DNA from: Hemerocallis citrina
Lineage: Eukaryota > Streptophyta > Magnoliopsida > Asparagales > Asphodelaceae
Direction: 5' to 3'
Length of the DNA: 64,000 nt
NCBI GenBank assembly: GCA_017893485.1
Contig: JACEHZ010000207.1
Location: forward strand, 496,001 to 560,000
The notes beneath the pieces are model-generated. The model worked only from the letters and a program-made list of their open reading frames with translations. It was not told where the DNA came from and did not search any database. The stretch's first letter is position 1, and the number at the start of each line of letters is the position of its first letter. Below are positions 1-8,437 of the stretch, one piece after another. The translations under genes were made by a program, and so were the position numbers.

Positions 1-15
1 AAGGAAGCCACCATC

Positions 16-555
16 TTAGGGCCCTTCGGGTCCAACAAAGGGCGGGACCACTCCGACTGAACGGCTAGGAGCCCTCTCCTCATCATGGCGGTCCTTGGGC
101 TCAGCCACGGTCGACACACCAGCCACGGAGCTCTGGGCATCCACTGGTCGCATGCGCTCCAGCAGGAGCAGCGCAGAAGGAACCCCCTCCGCTCGCCGAC
201 CCACGGAGGAAGATGACGAGACGCCCAGCATCGTCTTGTAGCGGTGTATCTCCATCTCCTTCTCCACTATGACATCGCGAAGAAACCTATCGGAAGAGGG
301 CCTCTGTACCGAGGTGTTCGACATGGTATGTCCAAGTCCGACACCTCCGAGGTCCTGGTCCACCATCGCCCTCCTCAGCCGGCTCGCCTCCTCACTTAAG
401 GCCTCAGACTTATTCCGATAATAGTTAAAGGCCGCATCAGTGTCACGAGCCCCCTTTCGGTAGCGAACCAACGTGGCCTCCAGGGCCTCAACTTTGCTCC
501 GGAGCCACGCCACGTCGGAACGACGGGGGTCCACCTCGGGAAGAGGAGCCGCAAC
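16..555 (-). pseudogene. Antisense coiled-coil exon of Tat-A
   Basis: An open minus-strand reading frame begins just after a good 3' splice site (TTGTAG at about 561-556) and runs to a stop near position 16. The first in-frame Met is 22 nt inside. The N-terminal half is rich in Glu, Arg, Leu and Ala with heptad-like spacing (DVAWLRSKVEALEATL), which suggests a coiled coil; the C-terminal half is Ser/Val/Ala-rich low complexity. Equivalent exons lie at 43579-44499, 17345-17884 and 55343-55881, always on the minus strand downstream of a Tat pol. The acceptor is 189 nt downstream of the stop of the antisense gene at 744-2915; in Tat-C2 the spacing is 181 nt. It may be a last exon of the same unit or a separate gene. 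Function unknown. Confidence 0.6.
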
Positions 556-743
556 CTACAAGAAAACCAGCCAACTCAAAACACATAAGAAAGGAGGGTC
601 GGAAACACCCGAAGTCAAAACACTTGGCCGGTCAAAAAATCCATTTTTATAAATTGAGTCGCTTCTTACAAAAATGCGGTGGCCAGTCCGCGGAAGGCAA
701 ATACAATCGAGAGAAGGAAATAGAAAGATAAAAATTATACAAC

Positions 744-2915
744 TTATTTTCCCACCTCAGCATCGGCAGGCGGGTCCACGAGGGGGTCGACAGGCGGGTC
801 GAGAGCAGGCCCTTCTTCGCCAGGGGTCTTCGGTGTCCCCTCGACCTCCATGTCATACTCGAAATTGGACAGATCAAGGGTCGGGTAGAAGTGCCTCACG
901 TGGCTGAGTGCCTTCGCATAACACTCGTCTTGAGCCTTGATCACCAGGAGCTGACCCGTCTCTGTCAGCTCTTCCCGCTCCTTGGCAAACTCCTTCTCCT
1001 AAGCCGCCATCTTCTTTGCCCATTCCTCCTTCTCCTTGTCGAAGGCCGTCTTCATCTCTTGCTCCCTCTTCTGAGAGCCTTCGAGCGCTATCTTCATCTC
1101 CTTCGTCTCCTGCTCGGCCTTGTCCGCCCGGTCGCGCTCCCGCTTCAAAGCGGCCTCGTAAAGGCCCCTCACGTGGGCCCCCTGCACGGTCGCCTGTAGT
1201 CACCGAGCACAGCTAAGGGAGCCTCCTCTACAACGTAATCACGGGACAAGAGAGGTTGACAGACTTACCAGCACATTGGCCTGTGCGAGGCGAGTATACG
1301 CCTCATCCAGGGTCTCGGTCTTCATCTCCGAACGATCCCGGGGGGTCGCCAACTTACTCGCCACCTCGACGGCTTGCCGCCCTCGGGTCAAACAGTCTCC
1401 CTCGCGGATCGACCAACTCGGCACCCACGGTCGCCGAAGCCTCTCCTCTATCTCCGGATCCGCCAGAGGGCCCTTCCCCTTATCGAGATCGGTGATCTTG
1501 CCCTGGTCCGGACCGCCCTGAACCGCCGCGTCCTTGACCGTCTCCGAGCGAGTCCTTTTGGCCCTCGGCTGAACAGGGGCCTCGGAAACCACCTGGGACG
1601 ACCCCCTCGTCTTCATCTTCTTCTCGGCCTCCTCCTTCTTCATGGCGAGCCTTTTCGCCTTGATCGACTCAGGATCCATATCTGCAAAAGATCCAGTAAG
1701 GACAATGAGCACAGAGGAACAACAAAGCCAAAAAGAAAGAAACAACTACATACATAGATCGGTCGGGCTCAGTCCGGCGTTCGCCAAGTGACCCTCGGTC
1801 ACCTTCGCCCAGTTGATACTATATGACAAACGGAGGCGCTCAACAAACCCCCACTCCTCGGCGGTCAGGTCCCTCGGCATCGGTGTTTTATAGCTCGGCT
1901 TGGAGTGGTTCCATCGAGTGGGAATGTCCCAAGGTTCCTCACTCCGGATCGCCAGATACTTCTTCTTCCACTCCTTGATGGAGTCCGGATGACCATGGAC
2001 AACCTTCCCCTTGCCACGGGGCGAAATGTAGTAGATACCCTCAGCCGACGAGCCGATCATCAACATCGCTCGAAAGACATTCAGCTGTAGAGGTACCCTC
2101 TGCTCCTCGCACATCAACACGAAGCAGATGATCTGCTTCCAAGAATTGGGCCCGTACTGCATCGGCGCCAAGGACGCCCAGTTCAGCACCTCACGAACGA
2201 ACGGGTGAACGGGCAGCCTCAGGCTGGAGATAAAGGCATCTACGGGGAAGACGCAGTACCGATCCGGCAGGGGGTCGGTCGGTCGAAGAGTGGAGGTCGG
2301 CAACATGAGCTCGTAGCTGGACCCTATATGGTACGCCAACCGCAAAGCCTCCAAGTTACCTGCCTCCAGAACGGTCAGAAGTGTGTCCATTATCACCCTC
2401 TTCCGGCTCGACGACGACGGTTGGACCCCAAACACCTCCTTATCAGAAAGATCGTCGGGGTACCGACGGAACGGCTTAGGCTGTACAGGCGACCCTGTCA
2501 TCAAGTTAACAGGCGCCTGACTCGAGCCCCCAATCCTCGACCCCTTCTTCTTCGGAGCCCTATTCTTCTTCTTGGTTCGTTCCGGGGAGGGGGTAGATAA
2601 TCGCCCCAGACCTGCCGGCATGGAACTCGAGCCCACGCCCTGACCTCCTATCTGAGCCCCTTTGGCTCCCCCTTCCTCTTCAGAAACCAGCCCTAGAATC
2701 TGAACTTCGGCGGAACTACCGCCCCCCTCCTCAGAATCGCTACTCTCCACAACAAAAAGCCTCCGAGACCGTAGCGGCTTCACATCATACACTGGCTGAT
2801 CCTCGCCTACAGACCCCCCCTCGAGATCAGACTCCTCCCACGAAGTCGATTTGGGGGCAGGTTTTACGTCCCCCCCAGACGTCGATGCCGACGAGCCAGA
2901 CTGAGCCCTATCCAT
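744..2915 (-). pseudogene. Antisense multi-exon gene of Tat-A (PF04195-like plus coiled coil)
   Basis: Three exons read leftward: 2915-1754, 1681-1269 and 1193-744. Introns are 72 and 75 bp with donors GTATGT and GTAAGT and acceptors TTGCAG and CTACAG, and they join in frame. Exon 1 has an acidic, Ser-rich N-terminus, a basic Lys/Arg patch, then a conserved globular part with 'PVDAFISSLRLPVHPFV', 'PNSWKQIICFVLMC' and 'DSIKEWKKKYLAIRSEEPW', which I recognise as the 'putative gypsy type transposon' domain (PF04195). Exon 2 is Lys/Glu-rich and charged; exon 3 is coiled coil with an acidic, Pro-rich tail. One in-frame TAG (999-1001) interrupts exon 3, so this copy is probably broken. Extra antisense ORFs are known in plant Ty3/gypsy elements; their role is not established. 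Tat-C2 and Tat-B carry the same layout. Confidence 0.75.
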
Positions 2916-3072
2916 CTGTGCCTAAACTAAACAAACTTACCAGCAAACCTGGGGTCGCTTCGGAAGAACGAGCCTGGTACAGCAAACGGTAGGGACGAAG
3001 GCTGAAGTGTTGGGAGATTTTTAGAAAGAGAAAGAAGCGAGTAAGAAGTGGACGATAGGGGAGAGGGGGGAA

Positions 3073-3080
3073 CATTTATA
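3073..3080 (-). promoter_or_regulatory. TATA box of the Tat-A antisense gene
   Basis: TATAAATG on the minus strand lies about 160 nt upstream of the antisense start codon at 2915. Tat-C2 has TATAAGTC at 46916-46923, also about 160 nt from its antisense start codon. The conserved distance supports a dedicated minus-strand promoter inside the element. Confidence 0.55.
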
Positions 3081-3270
3081 GAGGGTAAAAACGACTCCTC
3101 GATTTCTGCAATTACTGTTCACCGATTGACGTGTAGCGGCCGCCTGGAAAACCGCGCCACGTCCTCGAAACATGGGCTGCTGACGTCATCCAGTGCCAGG
3201 CTGGCAGCCAGACACAGGGGTCGGGTCGGATGAAGTGCTCGGTGGAAAAATTTTCTTTTTGATGATTTAA

Positions 3271-3509
3271 GGCTACAGGGCTCGGTCGGCTCCCCTCTCA
3301 CCCGCGAACCACTTGGGGCTTACAGCCTAGGCGGCCGAAAACCCCAAATTGTTCCCGGGTGGCAGGAAAGCCACCATCACCTGCGCCCCGGGCTCCAGGT
3401 CTCAGTCGGCTCTTCTCTCACCCACGAACAGCTCGGGGCTTAAGGCCTCGTCGGCCGAAACCCCGAATTGTTCGAGGGTGGGAGGAAAGCCACCATCACC
3501 TAGAACCCT
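3271..3509. repeat. Two-copy tandem duplication of about 120 bp in Tat-A
   Basis: Copies at about 3271-3388 and 3389-3509 share the order 'CGGTCGGCT...CTCTCACCC', 'GGGGCTTA', 'CGGCCGAAA.CCC' and 'GGAAAGCCACCATCACC'. The last motif also appears in part at the left edge of the window (GGAAGCCACCATC at about 3-15), where Tat-A's coiled-coil exon ends. Confidence 0.6.
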
Positions 3510-3642
3510 AACAAGAAAGCAGATCGACCCGCATATCCGAGGCTCTTCAGCCTCAGATCCAGAACACGGTGGGTACTTCTCCCGTCCTGATCTTTCTCGG
3601 GCCAAACAACCGTATGAGGGTCGTCTGACCCGAAAAAGGATC

Positions 3643-3787
3643 CAGACGGCAGAGTCGCCACCGATTTGAGGCCCCTTGGCGCTACAAAATTTTTCAGAAG
3701 AGAGACGTCCGCCAAAGCAGACACCTCTGGTGGCCATTGGACCACCCTTGCTGTGATCAAACCCGCTGGGGGGGAGAGGTATTTATA
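3643..3787 (-). other. Possible reverse-oriented LTR end with tRNA-Arg-type primer-binding site
   Basis: On the minus strand a strong TATA box (TATAAATA, 3787-3780) is followed about 120 nt later by TGGCGACTC (3660-3652). That 9-mer matches the start of the tRNA-Arg-type primer site I know from Ogre-like elements, then diverges. The order TATA, short R/U5-like stretch, primer site is what a minus-strand 5' LTR end would show. No matching second LTR is visible, and only Tat-A has it. It may instead be a chance match within Tat-A internal sequence. Confidence 0.35.
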
Positions 3788-3949
3788 GCCTCCCCCACGG
3801 ACCAGCCTTTATGACATTGGGAAAGCCAATCGACGGAAGCCCATGCGCCACCTGCATTCATTAGGCGGCGCCATTCAATGCCCCTAGAAAATTGGAACAT
3901 CGCACGGATCCTGGAAGCGCCTTCAATACTCCGCTAAGGCGACAGACCA

Positions 3950-4720
3950 CGCTACTCAAACCTTCTTCTCAGGAGGAAACAACGGCTCGCCATCACCCTT
4001 GCCGACACATAATCCCTCGTCTTCTCGAGGTTCGGTCGAGCACCAGGGTACTCTTCTCCGGAAGAAACAACAGCTCACCATCACCCTTGCCGATACATAA
4101 TTCCTCGTCATCTCGAGGTTCGATCAAGCACCAGGGCCTTCTTCTCAGGAAGAAACACCGGCTCGCCATCACCCTTGCCGACACATAATCCCTCGTCTTC
4201 TCGAGGTTCGGTCGAGCACCAGGGTACTCTTCTCAGGAAGAAACAACGGCTCACCATCACCCTTGCCGACACGTAATCCCTCGTCATCTCGAGGTTCGAT
4301 CGAGCACCAGGGCCTTCTTCTCAGGAAGAAACACCGGCTCGCCATCACCCTTGCCGACCCGTAATCCCTCGCCAAGCTCGAGGTCAGGTCTGGCACCAGG
4401 GTAATCTTCTCAGGAAGGCTCAAACGGCTCGCCATCACCCTTGTTGGCCCATAAATCCCTCGCCAGCTCGAGGTCGGGTCTAGCACCAGGGTAGTCTTCT
4501 CAGGAAGGCTCCACGGCTCGCCATCGCCCTTGTTAACTCGTAATCCCTCGACAGCTCGAGGTCAGGTCTAGCACCAGGGTAGTCTTCTCAGGAAGGCTCA
4601 ACGGCTCGCCATCACCCTTGCCGACCCATAATTCCTTGCCTGCTCGAGGTTAGGTCTGGCACCAAGATAATCCCCTCATGAAGGCACAGTGGCTCGCCAT
4701 CCCATTTCTACAACCGTAAA
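3950..4720 (+). repeat. About nine copies of an 88-bp tandem repeat upstream of the Tat-A 3' LTR
   Basis: The core 'CGCCATCACCCTTG' recurs near 3990, 4077, 4164, 4256, 4344, 4432, 4521, 4609 and (degenerate) 4695, usually followed by 'TAATCCCTCG', 'CTCGAGGT' and 'CACCAGGGTA'. Copies diverge toward the LTR. Tandem repeats between pol and the 3' LTR are common in the Tat clade. Tat-C2 has an unrelated 68-bp array at the same place (47090-48015). Confidence 0.85.
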
Positions 4721-4751
4721 CACTCCTCCACGGCTAGCTCCCGCACCCCCG

Positions 4752-4768
4752 CAGGAGTGGGGGGCTTG
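4752..4768 (+). other. Polypurine tract of Tat-A
   Basis: GGAGTGGGGGGCTTG lies directly against the LTR start TGTGGTAGGG. The Tat-B tract at 63561-63574 is nearly identical (GAGTGGGGGGCTCG). This is the expected plus-strand priming site. Confidence 0.7.
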
Positions 4769-5500
4769 TGTGGTAGGGTAAAAATGGCGTGGGGCCCAAC
4801 CAGGGCCCAATACAACTCTCACTCAAAAATTGGTAGAAACAGCAGTCTAGTTCGGCTTCGAACCACTGCAGGGTCGGCGCCGAACCTCAAGTTCACCCCC
4901 ACAGATCTGGTCTCCTCGTATCCGATGAGCAGCGATGGCCCTCGACCTCCGATCCACGACAGCCCTCCGGGTCGTCCGCCCCTCCTGGTATGGAATGAGG
5001 ATGACCTGGCACAGCCTGGGCCACCAGATCCTCCCGAAAGCACAGAAGCCCCATGATCTGCCATGTCAGCTCCAAATACCACTAAGGGCTTTGCCGTGTC
5101 AGCCCTATACCACTCCTGGTACTGCCACGTCAGCCCTAAACCCCCTGAGCCTTCTGCCACGTCAGGCCCATGGGCTTTCGGGTTCAGACCCGGCCCCCAA
5201 GCAGATCCAAACCCGGTTAGAATTCTCTATAAATACTAGACCCTCACCCACCTTTAGAGGTAACCAATCTTTTGCCACTTAAATTCACCTAGTTATTGCT
5301 ACTCTCTCACAGAGACTGACTAGATCGTCGGAGGGTCCGCCACCGGGATAAACCCCGGTGTTTCAGGACCGTCTGCAGGTACACAAGACCTCGGATCTGA
5401 ACCCTCTGATCCGAGCCGAGGCATCCACTTCACTCCGAGCCCCTTGCAGGAGCCGCCAGGTCACTCCGAGTGACGTCTGACAAGCAGCTTTCTCCTTCAA
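4769..5500 (+). mobile_element. 3' LTR of Tat-A
   Basis: It begins TGTGGTAGGGTAAAAATGG, parallel to TGATATGGCTAAAAATGG of Tat-B. A TATA box (TATAAATA) sits at 5228. Downstream is the R/U5 core shared with all Tat LTRs here: 'AACCAATCTTTTGCCA', 'GTCGGAGGGT' and a stem-loop CACCGGG-ATAAAC-CCCGGTG. The LTR end is not clear; about 5480-5550 is my estimate from TATA-to-end distances in the other copies (about 270 bp). Confidence 0.7.
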
Positions 5501-6417
5501 TATAAATTGAGTCCGAACTCACACCTGGTGCATCCACACGTCTCCCAGAAATAAACCGCATCAGATATATACACAAATAGAATTACATATTTGTGTATAA
5601 TAATAACAATAACAATAACATCTACCCACGATAATAGAATTACGAACAACTATTTTGTAATTATAAAATAGAGGGGTTAAGGTAGAGGTGTTACATTGGC
5701 ACTAGAAGAAGATATGATGAAACTTGGGAAAACGTAAGTGGGGCGTCTCTATATAGTCTGACGGTGGACTCCAGGACTATAAACCAAATTTCACAGTGGA
5801 CTCCGGGACTGTGGTTGCTTGCGAGGTGAGACGAGCCTTAATTAAATCCGGAACGACGATTGATCTGACAGTGGACTCCAGAATCATGAATAGTTGGGCG
5901 GATGGGAGGCAGATTTCCAATGTATATGTATATACCGGGGCTAGAGGGGCACTTGCGAGATGTTCGCACGATGAGGATTCTATATAGTCTGAGGGTGGAT
6001 TCTAGGACTGGGATTCGTACTCGTGGAATGTCTAAACCGTGCTTTTTTCACCATAGTAGAATTTTCATAACAAGAGATTGAACTCTATAATGAGGAGTAC
6101 GATAAGGGCTTGCCCTCGGACCTTTGTAGTATGGGATGCATAGAATCCGAACAAGTATGCATTAGTGTTATCGTAATGTAATGTCGGCATTAGGCATTAA
6201 TTCATATCATACACTGACACGACTAGGATAGTCACTTTTCCTATTTGCATTCAAGTTTGTGTTCGATAAAGTATAAGAATCACTGTATTATAGCATTGCG
6301 TCATTTGTATTCAACTGACGTGCCCACAGTTTCCCAGATGTAGGTTTGGACTTGGCATGGCCTTGAAGTCATTATGATGAGTTGATTACAAGATTGAAGG
6401 ATTTTCATTATTGTATA
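5501..6417 (+). mobile_element. Degenerate 3' portion of a family-M-type long LTR
   Basis: From about 5690 the sequence resembles the right half of the long LTRs at 55882-59132 and 59941-62920. Shared landmarks are 'GGCTTGCCCTCGGACCT', 'TAGAATCCGAACAAGT', the 'cacgactaggatagtc' stretch and 'TGCCCACAGTTT' near 6330. The very end (GGAATTCGAGGCATTATA) appears at about 6750-6768, after the Helitron-like insertion point. Repeats of 'GTGGACTCC.GGACT' (5765, 5798, 5872) form imperfect hairpins. 5501-5690 is A/T-rich and unassigned. Confidence 0.55.
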
Positions 6418-6470
6418 CTAGTAGTTTACACGTGCGATGCACGTTTTAATAAATATAGTTTTTTAAAATA
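6418..6470 (-). mobile_element. Helitron-like 3' terminus (minus strand)
   Basis: Read on the minus strand the sequence ends with a short hairpin (ACGTGC-ATC-GCACGT), a few A/T-rich bases, then CTAG followed by T. This is the classic Helitron 3' end. Similar ends occur at about 26472 and 27249. The opposite (TC) end was not found; the element may extend into or beyond 6540-6700. Confidence 0.45.
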
Positions 6471-6777
6471 AAAATTTAGACGTAATCTTGATTTAAACCT
6501 AAGACATCCTTTATAATAGTTATGCACGTGAGTTGCACGGGTTGGTAGAATGACAAAACATTTACAAATGACACTAAGGCCTTCTCCCATTATAATATTA
6601 GAGATTATATTGTATTTATTTAATTCCGCTATGTTGTTATAAAGAACATGTTGTAAATGAAAAAGTTTTAAATTCCTTGTAAATTTATACGAATTGAAGT
6701 AAAAGATCCTGTACTTGCTCCGAGTTACCTGTGTTTGGAATTCGAGGCATTATAACTGTAGAAACTTCAGTGTAGGA

Positions 6778-7799
6778 ACTGGTTTGGAGACCCTGTCCTT
6801 GCACGAATTTCAAAGCAAAAAAATGAGAGTTTTTGGTTATTGTTAGGGGAGTTGGGTGAGTTTGCAGTTTGCACTTTTGCACGAACATTAAAGCGTAGAT
6901 GTTTGATTCCGAATACAAGGGGGCTATAGAAATAGTTATTTTGCGATTACTTTTGAGTGGTATTATTACGAACACTTTGAGATTATGAAACAATATAGTA
7001 ACTTTATTGTAGGTGGAGAAACAAGATTCATAGTAGGAGAATTATCGAAGTTCTATTCGATTAGGGTGGAGTTGGTTGTGGAGTGCACTCCTCCATTAAA
7101 AAAATATGTCTTGCTGCCGAACACTTGATTTTTTGCCAAATTCGGTTGAGAAAATTATGGACAAGACAAAATTTGACTTGATTTTTTTGTACTTTGAAGC
7201 TTGAGGCGGGAAGATTTGGTTTACAATCGCCAGTTGCTATAGAGGGAATTACTAAATTATATCGTGGAACACTTTTGTTTTTGTTTGGTGAGCATAAATA
7301 TGTTTGGGAGAGATAAATTAGGTTGTCAATGCTAACATTATAAAATAAAACAAGTGTTGATAACTAATCTCCGAAAATCAATGATAATTTTGTCTTCTAA
7401 TATATGTGGATCATGCTTGTATGTTCTATTATCGAAATAGTTTAACACAAAAATTGTATCATAATATCTGTCGTCTTATAAACTATCCGGAAATTCTAAT
7501 CTTTAGTTTAACATCAAATGTAATCAATGTTGAGCTATTGGAGAAAATCAAAATTGATAAATATGAAAAAGTAAGAACATTGGAACCCAAGCAATGATCA
7601 GAAAATCAAGGAGGGCAATTGATTATTATGCCACCGAGTGAATATTCTCAAGTTAACAATACTACTTTTGTTTGAATGATTACAAGGTCTGTGACTTCGA
7701 CTTTGAATGACTACGGATTTTTCTCATGCTCAAGTGAGAGATTTCATGCTCAAGTGAGAGATGACAAGATCAATTGAGCTAAGATGAAATTAAGGGTGG
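6778..7799. repeat. 1-kb unidentified sequence, duplicated at 33723-34746
   Basis: Nearly identical to 33723-34746 over about 1,020 bp, directly upstream of a Tat-C 5' LTR in both places. Homology starts at 'ACTGGTTTGGAGACC'. It contains no recognisable coding domain; short ORFs read across both copies are not conserved beyond what the duplication explains. Since the flank is shared as well as the element, the two Tat-C copies come from duplication of a larger block rather than two independent insertions. Confidence 0.8.
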
Positions 7800-8367
7800 T
7801 GATATGGCTAAAAATAAGGGTTAAATCGGAACCGTCCAAATCAAGCACGGATCTCAAAGCTCAGGGGTAAAATGGTAATTTCACCTACAAACGGGTTTGA
7901 AATGAGAACTGGGCCTTTTTCGAAAGGCCTAATAACCCACGAATGGATCCGTCTTAACTGGGTGAGGGTTCCAACCAGCAAGAAACCCAGCCCGACTGGA
8001 TAGAATTAGGGTTTATGATTTTACTTAATCAACGACCCTGATTCCTTCTATCCATTCACTGGGAAGTAGGGATTTGATCTTATCCCGAAACTGGTCCCTA
8101 AGGCAGCTATAAATACCACCCATCCCCCACTGTTACCAGGTAATCAATCTTTTGCCAATCAAAGCTCTTTCATAATCCTTTTGATTACTGACTTGAGCGT
8201 CGGAGGGTGCATCGCCGGGACCAACCCCGGTGTTTCGCACTTTTTGCAGGTCAGCGGCGGGAGATCACGGTCAAATTCCGGCGAGAGGTGTTTCAGTTTT
8301 GACTATTCAACATCCCAAGAATCCACAAATCTATCTGTTTGCCCCCACACCGATTTCAGCGGCAACA
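7800..8367 (+). mobile_element. 5' LTR of Tat-C1
   Basis: 568 bp, TGATATGGC...GGCAACA. It contains a TATA box (TATAAATA, 8108) and the R/U5 core with 'AGCGTCGGAGGGTGC', a GC-rich stem-loop (about 8214-8234) and 'CACTTTTTGCAGGTC'. It aligns over its whole length with 34747-35288 and 48016-48584. The end is set by the adjoining primer-binding site. Confidence 0.9.
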
Positions 8368-8370
8368 GAT

Positions 8371-8388
8371 TGGCGCCGTCTGTGGGAA
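8371..8388 (+). other. Primer-binding site of Tat-C1
   Basis: TGGCGCCGTCTGTGGGAA starts 3 nt after the LTR. The first nine bases match the complement of the plant tRNA-Asp(GTC) 3' end as I know it, after which the match breaks down. The same site is intact in Tat-C2 (35292-35309) and mutated in Tat-B (TAGCACCGTCGG, 48588). Confidence 0.75.
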
Positions 8389-8437
8389 AGACGAATAGCC
8401 ATCCATCCTCTTCCATCGGTTAAGATCACCTCCAGCC

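Larger units (their letters stand above)
1..5500 (+). mobile_element. Tat-A: right part of a Tat-clade Ty3/gypsy retrotransposon (5' part outside window)
   Basis: Only the 3' portion is present: an antisense gene module (16-2915), a duplicated noncoding block (3271-3509), an 88-bp array (about 3950-4720), a polypurine tract (about 4752-4768) and a 3' LTR starting at 4769. The + orientation follows from the tract lying immediately left of the LTR, the same arrangement as at 63561-63575. The LTR shares its R/U5 core with the other Tat LTRs here but has a diverged U3, so Tat-A is a different family from Tat-B and Tat-C. The right limit is approximate because I could not fix the LTR end. Confidence 0.7.

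Noticed and set aside
3950..4720. CRISPR-like array
   Set aside because: The units are contiguous tandem copies without unique spacers, in a plant retroelement.
5796..5987. Small ORF inside the old LTR
   Set aside because: It covers hairpin repeats of a noncoding LTR region, with no homology recognised.
6685..6993. Minus-strand ORF at 6685-6993 and its counterpart 33570-33938
   Set aside because: The shared part is explained by the duplicated block, the unshared parts differ completely, and there is no known domain.
8371..8388. Calling the Tat primer site a full tRNA-Asp match
   Set aside because: Only the first nine bases match tRNA-Asp(GTC) as I know it; the rest differ, so the primer tRNA is left open.
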